Assembly: GCF_963678635.1 (NCBI RefSeq)
Contig: NC_087071.1
Coordinates: forward strand, 44,565,095-44,629,094
Direction: 5' to 3'
Length of the DNA stretch: 64,000 bases
DNA from: Symsagittifera roscoffensis
Lineage: Eukaryota > Xenacoelomorpha > Acoela > Convolutidae
Position 1 is the first letter of the stretch; every line of letters starts with the position of its first letter. Position numbers and translations under genes: made by a program. The notes under the pieces were generated by a model, which saw nothing but the letters and a program-made list of their open reading frames with translations, did not search any database and had not been told where the DNA came from. Shown here piece after piece: positions 11,726 through 24,880 of the stretch.

Positions 11726-11982
11726 GCTATCATTAATCCTCTGACAGTAAAAAATATGCAAGAAAAGGTTTCTTCAACTAAAGGCCTCAAAAAATTTTGA
11801 ATTAACTAAAATAGGAAAACGAAAAAAAAAACGGTTCAATTTTGGTAATTTTAGAAAAAAAAATTGTTTGCTTGTAATTTATTCAAACAGGCAAATTATG
11901 TGTTTCACCCAATTGATTATATTCTAGGTTGTCAAAGGTTCTTTTATAGAATATATACTTGATATTCGTTTTTTCATAAATG

Positions 11983-12016
11983 TGGCTGGATGGCTGGATG
12001 GCTGGATGGCTGGATC
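11983..12016. repeat. Octamer microsatellite
   Basis: Four near-perfect head-to-tail copies of GGCTGGAT. Simple tandem repeat with no gene content. Confidence 0.85.
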
Positions 12017-12089
12017 TACCAAACAAGTGACTCTGATTAAGACCAAACACATATTCCAAAACCGTCCTCAAAACTTAGTTTTGCCACAC

Positions 12090-15065
12090 TGAGTCCTGAT
12101 TTGGCAGCAATATCTCAACCAAACTTCAATATCAACGAGGTCAAAGAGTCCAGTATTGAAAAAATTCTCGAGCAGCAAATCTCAAAGATCATTAGAAACT
12201 TCCTGAAGGTAACAATCGACGAGATAATGTACGGACTATTGGAATCCCCCGAGAGAACGCTGTGAAAAGCAGGAAATTGGAAGGAGAAAATAAGAAATTT
12301 TTGAATGTCGCAAAAGAAATTGGAGCTGAAACTGAGAAGACAGATATCTCTATTGCCCATAGATTACCTGGTCAAATTACGAATCCACGACCGATGATAG
12401 TACGGTTCTCTAGACGAGTAGCGAAAGTAGTACTTCTCCGTAAGAAGTGAAACCTAAACCAATCCAATCCATGATGTCCGTAAACATTTTTGAAGTTCTA
12501 ACGGCTCCGCGCCTAAAATTTTTCAATGCAATGAAACAAGACTCACATGTGGAATCATTTTGGACACAAGAGGGCATTACCTGTTTCAAATTTAAAGATA
12601 CAACAGCATCAGTTGTATAAGAAGGCTATACGAAGGAGGAAAAGAAGCTTCAAAACAAGCTGGAAGACAATAACAGCTTTTTTGCAACATTAGCAACAAT
12701 ATTCAGAACCGCTAAATCCTTCTCCTAAATCAAAACGTACTAAAGTTTTTTCATTCAATTGTACGGTCACTCCAAAAACACCACGATGAGTTGGAAGCTC
12801 TAATACACACATTTGAGTCACCACCTCACATAATTTGCCTCAGTGAAACATGAAAGAAGGACTGTAATGATCACAATCGCTTCCGACTGCAAGATTATAA
12901 TACTTCTATCAAAAATTCTAGAAAAGCATAAGAAGTGGAGCCATGATGCAATTGCAAAATAACGTAACTGTAATCGAAGAGTTTGCAGCTGAGCTGGCTG
13001 AAAGTGTTTCGGTTTTATATAAAGTTTTCTGGATAATGCTTGTCTACAACCCTCCCAAAAACAACAAAACTGCTAATGTAGAAGGCTTCGAAAAAGTGTT
13101 AGAACAAATTACCAACAAAAATCATTGAGCTAAAATATGCGGTTATTTCAATACTAATGTTCTGAGAACAACCAAACTATCATCAAAAAACAATGATGTC
13201 ATCGGAATTAACGTAATCAACCAAATAATCAGTCAACCAACCAGAATAGGAAGTAACTGCGAATCTTTTTTAGACCATATCATAATGAAAAAGGTTATTG
13301 TTGAACTCGCCTAAATGCTTGAAAATAAATCATTCTCTGATTATTACTCAATTGTGTTAGAGCTTTATACCTTAAACACCAGCAAGATTTTGTCAAAAAT
13401 ATACCGTGATACCACTTTTTATAAATTCATTGGCATACATTTGAATTTAATATTGCTTCAGTGCATGAATTACAGCAATACAAAACACCGGACCCGACCA
13501 AATTGGTTGATGGTCTAATTAAAGAACTTATTTTAGATAATTACGCACCATTGCAAACATCCAAAAACGGAAAGCTAAATGCCAATATATGACCAATCAT
13601 GTAAAAAAATTTATCTGCAAACCGTAACAGGCTTCAAAAAGCCTGTTCAAAAACATAAATTGCGCTGGGGGCAAGATCACGCTGCGCAATTTCCCGACGA
13701 AAAATTGTAATTGAAATTTAAAAATCTAAGAAAAAAAATTATTATGATAATTTAAATAAATGTATTGGAGGCTCAAACCAAAAAAAAAGGCTTTCAATTT
13801 GCTTTTTTATTTTTCTTCAATTGGAACTAATCCAGCCAGCATCATACCAAACCTTGGATTTGATCAAGTTTATTTCACACCAAGTTTTTGGAAGCGTAGT
13901 TATCCTGCCTCGGAATTAGAAATCCACACTTTTTTTTCTAGTTTGCAAAACAAAATTTCCCCTGGTATTGATGGAAAAAAACTTCTCTTGGTTAAAGCAA
14001 GCGCGTTTGCGATTGTATCTATTTGAAGCAAGCGACTGAACTGTCTTCGAAATTGGGCAATTTTCCTTCGCATCTTGCCCGGGCGGTTGTTTGTCTTTTC
14101 TTTTATGTTGGTTCGAAAACTGATGTCAGTAATTATAGACCCATATCACTACTTGTAACATGAAGCAAAGTGTCTGAGTGACCAAGGGTCAAAAGAATAT
14201 AGAATTATTTGGAAGGTAACTCTCTTGTTTTCCGCAAAAGTTACGGCACTGTTGATGCAATTGCGGAAGCAACTGACAATTTTTGCTGGCATCGGAGTTA
14301 ATTGGTCAAAATAACATATTTCTTCAAATTAAAATTTTTGTTTTGACATCCTTGATCATCAAATTATGTTTCAAAAATTAGAAATGTTTGCCGTAGGTTG
14401 CATTAGTGCGAACTGGTTTCTCAGCTTTTTGAAGCATCGGAAGCAAGTTGTAGAGGCCGGCATCCCACATTCAACGTGGCAGAGTATAAAGTGTGGGGCT
14501 CTTCAAAGTTCTAATTCAGACTCACTTTTGTTTTTTGTTTCTCATAAAAATAATCAAACTCCGAAAGTCTACAATTTCATGGAATTTTTTTTTGTTTTCT
14601 TGCTCCAATATCATAGCTCTAACGGAAGACCAATACTACAATAGGGTGTTCTAGTGTACGGTTCCATTATTTATACAATTCTTTGGCCCTTTTCCATTGA
14701 TTTACCCTAAAAGAAAATTTATTCCTTGATGAAAAGTTTCTAACAGTTCACGAGCTCCATGTACTTGAAGGTTTGAAATTCGCTTTGCATTCAATATCAG
14801 GGCTTCATTCGGAAAACTTCTAAACCAACTTTTCAAAAATCGATGCCCGTGCGTACAATTCTAGACCGGCAATTTATAATTGATGAAAATGACTAATCTG
14901 AGAAGCAAAGTGGAACGATCCTCACTTATTTACCGGGGAACAAGTTTTTATAATTTACCTCGAGAAAATTCACTTCATCCCAACATTTTGGCTGGTTTTT
15001 TGCAGTCCAATTTTCAACAAAATGCTCATCAAATGCGTTTTTTTCTACAAATTGAGCAATGATTA
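12090..15065 (+). pseudogene. Decayed non-LTR retrotransposon (LINE)
   Basis: Pieces occur in the order of a CR1/L2/jockey-type element. At 12262-12450 there is an ORF1-like segment (ISIAHRLPG, then RPMIVRFSRR). Near 12770-12860 is an endonuclease-like start (LIHTF...IICLSET). Near 14100-14160 is the RT block SNYRPISLL; near 14215-14280 is VFRKSYGTVDAIAEATDN; at 14366-14530 is a block resembling the RT centre (FQKLEMFAVGCISANWFLSF). At 14880-15062 is an RT-distal tail (ERSSLIYRGTSFYNLP). Stops and frameshifts separate all of these, so no protein could be made. The pieces are read from wording typical of LINE families; the exact clade is not settled. No poly-A end or target duplication was identified. 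Confidence 0.8.
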
Positions 15066-15666
15066 TCAATCAAATTCGTTTTTTGTTTTTGATTTGTGTT
15101 TCAATTGAACTGATTCTTTAAAAGATCGACTCAGATGCACAATTTATTATTACAACTTTGATGAGGGTTTTCAAATCGTTTTTGACGTTTGGAAGCTCCT
15201 TTTTGGACTTGTTCACTGGTTACTGGCGCATGGGTTCAGTCAGGTGTCTGCTGACTCTCAAGCCCGCTTCCAATGATTTTAATGTTAAGTGGACTCTAGG
15301 GGAGGAGACACAGTTAATAGCAGCAGTAACCGCCTAGTGAAAGACTTCAAATTTCTGTAATGAAACCGGTTAAAGATGCCTACGACTAGCGAATTTTCAT
15401 TTTTTTTTCAGCACATGAAATTGTATTTGTACATTGTAACTCCGTTCTTTATATATTAGAGTGAAACTTTTGTCATCAAACCGAACCAACTATTGTTGCG
15501 TAGATGCACAAATTGTTGAGATGCCCTTTTTTATGTTTTCTTTTGTCCTTTGCAAGATCTTTTTCTTCACCTGTTGCAATTAAGAGTTATTATTTGGGTA
15601 TCTTAGTTTTCTTAGCTGTGGTATCTAAATTGATTTCAAACCAAAATCAGAGCAGTAATTAGCAAC
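15066..15666. other. Non-coding DNA
   Basis: AT-rich spacer between the LINE relic and the Ty3/gypsy relic. I see no gene or clear repeat. Confidence 0.5.
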
Positions 15667-18060
15667 CCTTATGGGTTCGTTAGCCGTCCAATCCTTGTTA
15701 CAAATGTATTTAGAGTTAATTCNNNNNNNNNNNNNNNNNNNNNNNNNNNNNNNNNNNNNNNNNNNNNNNNNNNNNNNNNNNNNNNNNNNNNNNNNNNNNN
15801 NNNNNNNNNNNNNNNNNNNNNNNNNNNNNNNNNNNNNNNNNNNNNNNNNNNNNNNNNNNNNNNNNNNNNNNNNNNNNNNNNNNNNNNNNNNNNNNNNNNN
15901 NNNNNNNNNNNNNNNNNNNNNNTATCCACTAAAACAAAAGAACTTATACCCCTTTTGCGAGTTAGCGGGCCCGCAAAATCTACTTGTAACTCTTTGTTAG
16001 GTGAAAAAAGACTGGGAGCTGGTGTTTTTTTTCCGGTTTTAGAGGACTTAAGGTTCTTACCGAACTTCGTGCATTTCACATACGTTTGGCACTTTTCCAC
16101 TATCTGTCGATTCAGGTAAGGCCACCAGATGCACTCTGGCGCCTCGATCATAGTCCGTTGTCCAGGGTGAGAACAGTGCAATCTCGTCAAGATCGCCTAA
16201 AGCAATTTCAACGGGATTGCTAACTTGTTGTCGATGATGAGGCAGTCATTTACTAGCGACGCTACTGACCAGAACTATGCAATATATTGACCTTGCCGCG
16301 AGAAAGTTTGAACATCGTTGTCCATGATTGCTCGTTGCATAGGCCTGCGGAACTTGTCCTTCATCTGTTAGTTCCAGCTAACAGTCCTACGTCAAAAAGT
16401 TGAGAAGCCCACAATTTCCTTTTTTTTTCTTGCGACACAAAAGGCCCTTTCTTGATTGCAAACACTGAAGCGCAATTCTGGGGGTCCAGTTCGGGTCCTT
16501 CTTGCTTGCTGTCTAATGTCTGCAACCCATTAAGTATTGTGAGAGGTCGAGAATGTAGTTGGTTAGTATGGGCAATTTCTACTATAGGTGGTGTGGGGTG
16601 TTATCGTTTTTGCTTTGTTGAAATTGTTCTACAATTTCTAGTAGGTTTTCCGTGATCGCCGTATTATCGAGTAAAGCAGACTCATTTGAAAATGAACTTA
16701 CATTCGATGGTGGTTGGTCGACTGAATTCGAGTGAACAAAAACCGAGTTAGATCCTCGAAGCGCACCGACTCAACCTTACATAAATGCCAGAAGTCTCAA
16801 TTGTCGAGGAGTCGTTACCTGGGGTAGCCAGCCTTCTCAGACCAGATGATAAAAAGCAGGGGCTTTCTCACTGTCAAGCGTTACGAGATATACCGGTACA
16901 TTACGTTGTCGCCGTACCGACAACACGCTAGGAAGTTGAACATCGTTTATTAGGTGTATAGCCTCTGTCAGTCGGAAAGATTCCGACAACTGTGAGAAAC
17001 GCTCAGACAGCAAATAAGAGGAATATTGGAAGTTTTTACTGTTGTGGGCTACTAACTAAAGGTCTCGGCCGAGGTACGGTTTACCGTACGAATGGAGATC
17101 TAACGGGCCTGATCCCCACCGTACCCATTGCATGATGAATGAGGATTTGCAAAGCGACCGAGTGCAGTTTTCTTCTGGGCTGATGATACGACGACCCGAG
17201 TTGGGAGCGGCAACGGTTTCCGAGGAGAACGCTTCCACCCGCCGATGGTATGGCGAATCAAGAACGTCCCTAAAACTAACCTAGCTAGACATCAGACGTG
17301 CTGCATAGGACCGGGGCTAACCTTTGTTCAGGTGGATGCCGGAAGGAGGAAAAAAAGGAAAAGATGGGAGTTTCTTAAAGACGTATGTGAAAGAAGTATG
17401 TGAACCAAAGGGGTTCGGGCCTCTTTTGAAATTATACCTGTGAGAGGAATCAAGGAAGGTGGCATTGGGGGGAGGAGGGATCAGTTCGGCCAAGTTTTTC
17501 TTTAAAGTCCAATGGCACTCCATCTCGGGGAATTGAAAACCCGAATGGGCTTTAAATTAACTTACTTGATCGAGAGGTTGCGCTCATATTGTGCAGCGTA
17601 AGTAAATTGTACCGACAGTCACGTTCCCAGCAGTTGTTTTGTCCAATGGTGGTTTTTACTCAGACGGATGTTGTGCTTTTATGGGGACTCACTGTAGGTG
17701 GCTTGGTTTTACTACATTAGAGAATGGCCGAATCCACAATGAATAATCAAATGTACTCAACCACTTCCAATACTGAGCCTCTATAAACTCCTTCTTCAGT
17801 AAATTGAACGCTCGCTGTCATTCTTCACTCCACAAAATGAATAGCACCCCCTTGGTTGACCCGGACAGTAGGTAAGCTCTGGTGGCCTCAAAACCCCATA
17901 AAAAATTTTTTTTTACTAGTGTCTGCACTGGTCAACAGAAAACTGCCTCTAATTTCCTCGTGTCAGGCTCACATTCCCCTAAGCCGACGATCAGAACTGC
18001 AAGACGTACTCCAACCGACAGTAAATCTTTCCATGTGCTGAATTTTATACGATGTAATAT
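15667..18060 (-). pseudogene. Decayed Ty3/gypsy retrotransposon (RT to integrase)
   Basis: Minus-strand pieces in pol order. Near 17990-17930 is an RT-tail motif EPDTRKLEAV; near 17840-17780 is the RT-RNase H link (QRAFNLLKKEF). From 16260 to 15923 is the integrase zinc-binding region: LHCSHPGQRTM, then IWWPYLNRQIVEKC and the start of the catalytic core at LQVDFAGPL. The integrase then runs into the assembly gap. Stops and frameshifts lie between the pieces, and the stretch 16300-17600 gave no readable domain. No LTRs were found. The sequence around it is richer in GC than its neighbours, which fits an inserted element. Confidence 0.75.
15723..15922. other. Assembly gap (200 N)
   Basis: A run of 200 undetermined bases inside the gypsy integrase region. 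The round number suggests a placeholder rather than a measured length, so coordinates across it are not reliable. Confidence 0.97.
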
Positions 18061-19592
18061 TTAGTTCTATAAATTTCATGACTGCTCACCACACAAACAA
18101 TCATGTACATAGACTTACTAAAAATGATCTGAACTTCAAAGTGATCTGTTTGTTTTTTGGTAAACTTTTTCGGCGTTGTGCGCAGCAGAAAAAAATTGAA
18201 AAGAGAATTCCACTTATTTATAATGGTAACCCTAGTTAGCTCGAACCCTTGATCAATTCTATCAAAAATTTAAAATTTTGGAAAAATCATTGATTTGAAG
18301 TTTTGCATCCTCGGGTACCCTTCCAGCAGGTGTGAAAAACCTTTTTTCTTCAAACAACTGGGTTCGCCCGTGAACAGTATTTTACAACTATTTTGTTTTT
18401 ATTAAAACACTTGGACCTTTACTTTTTTGGCTCATTCAGTTGCCTCGTTCCGCCGCTCCACAACCAATGATATTCTTCGTTGGCGTTAGTTCCTTATATG
18501 ACGGCATAGAAAAACTCCCATTTCTATTTATATAGCAATACACGTCCTAGTTTTGATGTTAACGATTTTAACCCCCAAAAAAAAACGTTCAGTATTTGCT
18601 TAAAACTGATATGAAAAATCAGTCTAACATAGTCAATTGGTACGCCGTGTAACTCAATAAATGGAACTGGGTCTTATAACTGCGTACCGCTATTGAAAAA
18701 AGAATTAATGATGTCATTAGCGCTTTGAATAAAAGTGCATCATTTTTGCCAGCACGACGATACATCTGGTATACAAGAAAGTCTAAAGAACTCGGATGTT
18801 TTGACCTTCAGCATCATCCATGCGCTGGCTCGTAAAAGTATTAAAAAAGCCCTCTGAAGAAACAACTAGAGGTTGGTACAAAATGCATAAAGCTTCAAAG
18901 TTTCATACATCCCTCATTTTTACCTAGTTATAAGTTGTTTGATTTTTAACGCAAGTTCTCTATGTTTCTAAAATGTTATTTTGTTCATAAGACTTTCTTA
19001 TGCGGTGATTTTGTTGAATTAATGTCCTTAATTGTTTATATTGGTTAATATAGATGATATTGTGTCAATGAGTGGATTTAAGTTGTGCTTTTGTCCCGTG
19101 GATTCTTCTTATAAAATAGGGCTTCCGTTTCCCTCTCCGACTGATTACACTGAGACTTCATTTTGGCCAATCAATTTCCTGCATTCTATGGGTTTTTACT
19201 TTGTATCGTGAGGATGACCTGGTTAAACAGTTCTTTTGAGACCATTTACGGATATTATCAGGGTTCGATAGCCGGTGCAGACTTTTTTCTTGTGCTGCTG
19301 GAGCACAGTTGAGTTGGGCGTCAAATAAGCTGCCTTCTTCAGTATTTTGTTGTTGTGTATTTTCTTCAAATAGTTGCACATCAAAATTAGTTTTTCTCTC
19401 ACCAAACCCAGTCTAATTTGTACCATTTCATCAACCCTGTAGCTCTAACAGTGTTGTTGTCAGTTTTCGGTTTCATATGTACATTTGATGTTATTTGCGA
19501 TGATAGTCTTTCTCATTGGCAGCTCGCTATTTGGGCTTTTCTCCTTTTCGTTTGTTATATAATCAAATAGTGTTATTCATGTGGGCTGTGTT
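18061..19592. other. Non-coding or decayed element DNA
   Basis: No gene is supported. Minus-strand frames at 19158-19426 look like eroded retroelement coding DNA but show no motif I can name. They could be the gag side of the gypsy relic. Confidence 0.4.
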
Positions 19593-20076
19593 AAGGACTT
19601 TGTAATCCCAGGTTTACGTCTAGGATATATGAGTTATTTGGCGCAACTCCACTTGATTTCATTCCCCCGTTATTATCTCTCTCACTGATTGCACGCATTT
19701 TACCCCGTTATTATTCGGCACGCCGTTTTCAACTGTAAAACCGTCTAACGCTTTGATTTTAAATGAAAAATTTTACGCTGAAAAATTTGACAGTCCTATC
19801 TATGTCAAAATGAATGTAGAGACAGCAACCCATGATTTCAGTCACTCAAAAAAAACGAAACAACGAGCAGTTCGTTTTAGCAATAACCTCTCAACGCAAG
19901 CAGTCATCAAAACCATAGATCTTGAACAAGGAGCACTTCTTATTAATGAAAATTATCATCAATTAGTTGATGAAGATAAATTGTACTGTGATAGCATAAA
20001 TCCACCGCAACCGGATGATGCTTCGACACAGGTTTCAGCCTTTTCGTCTAAAGTCGTCGGTCATGTCATCGAGTAG
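19593..20076 (+). CDS. Unrecognised open frame, possibly retroelement-derived
   Basis: The frame is open for about 160 codons after a TAA and ends with TAG at 20074-20076. It has no ATG near its start, so it may be an exon or a fragment. The N-terminal part has two similar stretches (ELFGATPLDFIPP and PLLFGTPFSTVKP) that recall the tail of a retroelement integrase; the C-terminal part is acidic and hydrophilic. The likeness is weak and I do not assign a function. It lies next to retroelement debris, so an eroded pol tail is more likely than a host gene. Confidence 0.3.
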
Positions 20077-20140
20077 ACTAAGCCCCCACCATTATTACTG
20101 ATTTCCCTCGCCCCACTATTCTCGTCCCCAACAATTAATG

Positions 20141-20157
20141 CCCCCCCCCCCCCCCCA
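20141..20157. repeat. Poly-C tract
   Basis: A run of about 17 C. Similar C or G runs recur in this window at 21971, 30617, 31691, 50223, 51567, 60284 and 61370, several of them inside the hAT-like MITEs. Confidence 0.9.
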
Positions 20158-20642
20158 CTGCACATCCTTTGAAGTCCTAAATTTTGCTGCCTTTGAAGTC
20201 TGGCTCCACAAAAACCCCCACCATCCCACCTGTCACTTATTCCGCCAGGGTGAAACGATGTTTTTTTGGCTTTTTTTCCAAAGTGGAGAGATCCAAGTGA
20301 CGAGGATGGCATCTATGATCGATTATAATGTCCTATACTTTTGTGACTAAAACACCATAAACACCGAATAAAATCCAAGAAACGCCGGTGCGGTTACATG
20401 TCAGAGAGCTGCTAATTAGGTAACTTTTTTGCGCAGTGTAAAAATTTTAACAAAATTGAAATGGAATATTTACTAAAAATGACTTTGCAAACTGAACTCT
20501 TTTTTGTAAATTGAGAATTTTTTTAATGAAATTTCTTACGTTGATAAAACATAAAAAAGAGGTACTTCACAAAATTTCAGCGCTAACGAAACTTATCTAA
20601 CCAAAGTGACATTGGGATTTTTTTTTTAAATTTTAATTTTTT

Positions 20643-21137
20643 GTGACTATTTGCAATCATTTGTTCCTCAAAATATCGTATAAATTTTTTTCTATTCATG
20701 TGAATCGTTATCAAACTTCAAAAGACATCGATATCGAGAAAGTCAACTTATGTTGGAACCATATCAATTGTAAGACGAATTGGAAGTTTCGAGAAATTAC
20801 TTTTGACTTGCGGCAAGATATTTGGTGGTTTGAAGGAAAATCTGCCGCGACATGCTTGTTTTGGTGCCCAAATCAGTGTGAAAACAACTTCAAAAATTCG
20901 TTGACGAAAATCACTTGTGAATATTACGATTATGACTTCAAACAGTTGGATGATAAGTTGAAAATTCTTCTGCGTTTGATTTCAAGAAAGACCGACGATG
21001 TTCACGTCGTTTTCAAGCGGATGCTGAAATGCGAGTACCAAAAAATGGTTGAAGCACGTCCAATGAAAACGAACAAAGAATTGGAGAACTTTCCAACTTT
21101 GTTCTCAGAACAATGTATGAAAAAAGTGGATTACTGA
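20643..21137 (+). CDS. Hypothetical protein frame, 164 codons
   Basis: This frame is uninterrupted from 20643 to the TGA at 21135-21137. From about residue 20 the product looks like real protein: mixed charge, several Trp and seven or so Cys (for example LCWNHINCKTNWKF, LFWCPNQC), then a Lys-rich helical tail. The first 20 residues are hydrophobic and may be intron rather than signal peptide. I recognise no family. No partner exon was found; the next element is a MITE at 21630. It could be a single-exon gene, an exon of a larger gene, or a remnant of a mobile-element protein. Confidence 0.4.
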   Translation: MTICNHLFLKISYKFFSIHVNRYQTSKDIDIEKVNLCWNHINCKTNWKFREITFDLRQDIWWFEGKSAATCLFWCPNQCENNFKNSLTKITCEYYDYDFKQLDDKLKILLRLISRKTDDVHVVFKRMLKCEYQKMVEARPMKTNKELENFPTLFSEQCMKKVDY

Positions 21138-21629
21138 GTGCGAAAAAACGGATCTCGTTAACTATATATGATTTTCTATAGTTCCTTGTAACGAATTGCA
21201 TATAAATAACAAGATCCGAAAAAAATGTTACGTCACAACTGGATGTTGAAACAAAAACGTTTCGTAAAAACTTGTTAATCATTATCCCATAACATTATGA
21301 TGCCTCAAGTTGATTTTTAAAAATTAATTGTTTTTTTTTCCTGTAATGTTGGCTTAAAACTTGCCAAATTGGTGAAGGCTATCAACTAATTAAAAACTTG
21401 AATAGTAGAATTAAGCCAAATTGGTTCCCCCTTTGATGCCTTTAAAGTTATCCATTTTTGATTGACCGAATCTAAAAATTTTCTAAAGAGGCGTCTGGCG
21501 TTCATATTTGCTAAATTTGAATGGAACAATTGGCGCTTTTTTTGAAATTTAGAAAAACCCCCTCGAGAAAACCTCCTATTTTATGCCTCATTTTATGCCT
21601 CCTATTTGATAATACCTCATTTTCTAACC

Positions 21630-22001
21630 CAGAGGCGGATCTAGGATTTTCTCGAGGGAGGGCGGATTTTAAACATTTTCGAAAAATTTTATCGACCTTT
21701 TTTTAGGTCGACCGAATTGATTTTCCGAGCTCTCCCAAAGCACTAAAAAGACCCTGTTTTGGTCAAATTTTCTGCGCCGCAGGCAAAATTATGAAAATTT
21801 TGACCAAACAAATTGCGTTTTTTTGGCGCACGCTCCCCCTTTAAAGTAAAAATATAATGGCGCCGAAGTATATATGATGGGTCCGTCACCAAGCATGGAA
21901 ATCTCAAAATAGTACAAAGGGGGACCCTTTGAGTCGACAGGGGGTCGAATCCCTGAGAAAAGGGCGTCCACCCCCCCCCCCCCCCCCTAAATCCGCCCCT
22001 G
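21630..22001. mobile_element. hAT-like MITE with 8-bp target duplication
   Basis: A 372-bp element. It starts CAGAGGCGGATCTAGG and ends CCTAAATCCGCCCCTG, which are inverted copies. The flanks TTCTAACC (21622-21629) and TTCTAAGC (22002-22009) agree at seven of eight bases. An 8-bp duplication and CAG-type ends are features of the hAT superfamily. It has no transposase and includes a long C run near its right end. Related copies lie at 41155-41444, 50190-50593 and 61341-61426. Confidence 0.8.
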
Positions 22002-22009
22002 TTCTAAGC

Positions 22010-24880
22010 TCAAAGAATTTTCCCCATTTTTCATGAAAACTTTTGGCTAAGTTTTGCCACCAAACATTTTAATGAAAACATTTTTTTAAACAAAAACAAG
22101 GTTAGATCAAAAAATGATGTCCTCCATTCAGATTTTTGCCCCAAAAGCCCGCACCGAAGTTTCTCGATTAAAACAGATCAAAGTATGAAAATCACGCCAA
22201 ACATGGCGGCAATGGTGCCAGCGACTTGCTTAAGATTTTATAGCAGTTTTTTTAATTATAAAAGCCAGAAAATGGATCAATATTTAATACAGCTATGTTG
22301 CCTTATAATCAAAATCTCTTGATATTTGGAGACGATTTGTATATTTTTGCCATTTAAGCTCAAAATTTGCTTTCATAGTTTTCACCATTTTTTAAAAAAA
22401 AAAAAACCTAAGAAGTGTTCTTTTTTAGCTACAAGAAGAGCTATTTTTCTCTTGGATATAGTTTCGAGAGTAGCGAGAGAGTAAATTTATTAGTCGTTTA
22501 AAATTAAAAGTTTGTTATTTTTACTTCAAAGAAGTTTTTTTCTACTATATATAATTAATATAAAGAAATAAATTTTTATAAGGACATCAAAATTTTTTTT
22601 ACTACAGCTGCTTGCTGGCAAACATACTTGCTTTCACAATCTCCACACTAAACTCTCTCGTTTCTTTTCAGCAACGGCAATTTAAAAAATTATTTTATTA
22701 AATGTGTTTATTTACTCTAGGATAAGTTTTTCCTACAAATGAAACCCGTACTTTTGCGCCAACGCAAACTTGATGTTGTTTATGGTTTCGCGTCGCTAGA
22801 TCTAAATTAAACAGTATTAAAATACTTACGGCTTCTTGTCTTGGTTCAATTTGATCTAAACCTAACTGTTGATCTTCGGAAAGTTTGGTCGGAAAATTTC
22901 GTTCAAAGAAAAAAAACTTGTCTATCATAGAAAAAGAAAAATTTGTTTATCATAGAGATAATATTTCGTACGTATGGCAATATATGAAACGGTGTGCCAG
23001 GAAGTTTTCTTTTTGAAAATTCTCGATAAAAGCTTGGAAAAAGAGAAACCGGCGGACATGATAAATTATGGAAAAAAAATTACGAGGCCAAATTGTGCCC
23101 AAGGCCAATGTGAGCACAAGGCCCAAATGCGCACAAGGTGTCTGTAAATCACACAAATCCAGAGAAAATTCCGTAAACGTGTTAGAAACCACATACAAAT
23201 TTTTCAAGGATTCAGCCTACAAATACGTACAGCGTAAAATTTGTCGGCACAAAATTTGCGGCAAAGAATGTGGCTTGTTGCTCCGGATAACGCAAATGTT
23301 TTGTTTAACACTGAGCTAACAATGTGCGTGATCAAATTTACGCTAAAGTTAGAATTATTATCTAGGAAATGCAAGGACTTAGCCATTGTCATGGGAATCC
23401 ACGAATAAATCTGAATTTACCCCTTAAGTGAAATCATGGAAAAACCCCTTACTAGTTTCCCAGCACGCTGTTTTTGGGATCAAAACTCGGGAAACGACCG
23501 AATAAGCACAAAAAATGATTTGAGATTACTGTTGAAAAGTGTAAATGCGACTCGGTGTACTGCAATTAAAAATCCATTAAGTAATTCTGGCAGCAATTTG
23601 TAACAAAACATTTCATCCGATATCCTGAAATTCAGTATAGTTATCCAGCAGCCAAATCATAGCTTTTACTCAAAACCTTGATAATTATACTGGGTTCAAT
23701 CGGTTGCATCCAATCCTGAATTTTGTGAAATTAGCTAGAATTGACTAGCTTCCACTTATGTTTTGTTATCCGCCTTTAAATTTCTCAATTGAAACTGTTC
23801 CGCTCATAATCTCTAATTTTTGACCTAATCAGATCACATTATCAGCAAGTAAGACTACCTTTTCAAAAAGATTTGGACTGTTCATACCTTGTAATGTGAA
23901 TTAAAATCCTAAAGTTAGTCTCGAACTAAATTTTAAAAAACCACGATGAACAAAACTTGTTAGTTTGCTTGTAACTTGTTGATTACAATAACAGTTTGCT
24001 GACCCCAAATACAATTGAGGATTTTTTTGATATTTATTTGTGGAATTCCCCAAATTGTTCCGGGTTGCGCTAATTTTGTTGCAGATTCCGCAAAAAAAGC
24101 TTCTTTTGAAGTAATTTTGATGGTTGCAGTCATTTGAATAGTTGTTTCAAAAAAACAACAAATATCAAAGAAAACTAGCAGCCAACTCTGCGACAAAATT
24201 AGTTTTGACTGCTGTTGAGTTTGTTTACAATTCACAAAATACACAATGTGCCCTCGTAATGACGAAAATTTTGCTTAAAAATAGGATAAACCAAGTGTTC
24301 TGTCTAGAATAAAACGGGTCCGAGAAAACTTTTATTGATGCAACTTCGAATATTTTGTCATCAATATCATTTTTTTTTTCAAAAAACAGAAATATTCTTG
24401 TCCTTTATGCTCGATCATAAAACATTTACAACCCAATATAATTGATTTTCATTGATTATAATCTATATATTTTTTGTTATTTTTTTAGTATAACTTTTAA
24501 GAATTCCTTCGAGAATAATTGAAATTATGCAAAAAAAATTTGAAAAACTCCAAGTTTCTGGAAATTCTGTTTTGTATGATGTAACTTAATTCATACCATG
24601 CCAAAGACAATACTTAAATTTCGAATTTACGGCACTTAGTTCAATATTGATTAAAACCGATACACTTTTTTTTATCAAAAATCAAATTTATAATCGATTT
24701 TTAATCAGAAAACTGCTCATATCTATTGTGCAATAAAAACAAAAATAGATTAAATGAAAAATTCAGTCTCTACTATAGTAATAATTCCAATTTGCGTGAC
24801 TTGCGTCTCAGACAACAGTTATCTCTTCGGGAAGGTAAAATTATTTCAAATCAACAATAGTTACAACTTACTTTTTCATT
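22010..24880. other. Non-coding DNA
   Basis: AT-rich with several short open frames on both strands (for example the minus frame 22928-22698, which has a protein-like second half). None carries a recognisable motif or clear splice partners, so none is called. Confidence 0.4.

Noticed and set aside
15669..16000. Open frames running through the N stretch
   Set aside because: The 200 undetermined bases make the translation meaningless; only the flanking integrase wording was used.
22698..22928. A 28-bp GTAAGT...TTTAG mini-intron within a minus-strand open frame
   Set aside because: Removing 28 bases would shift the frame, which is open without splicing; no family supports either reading.
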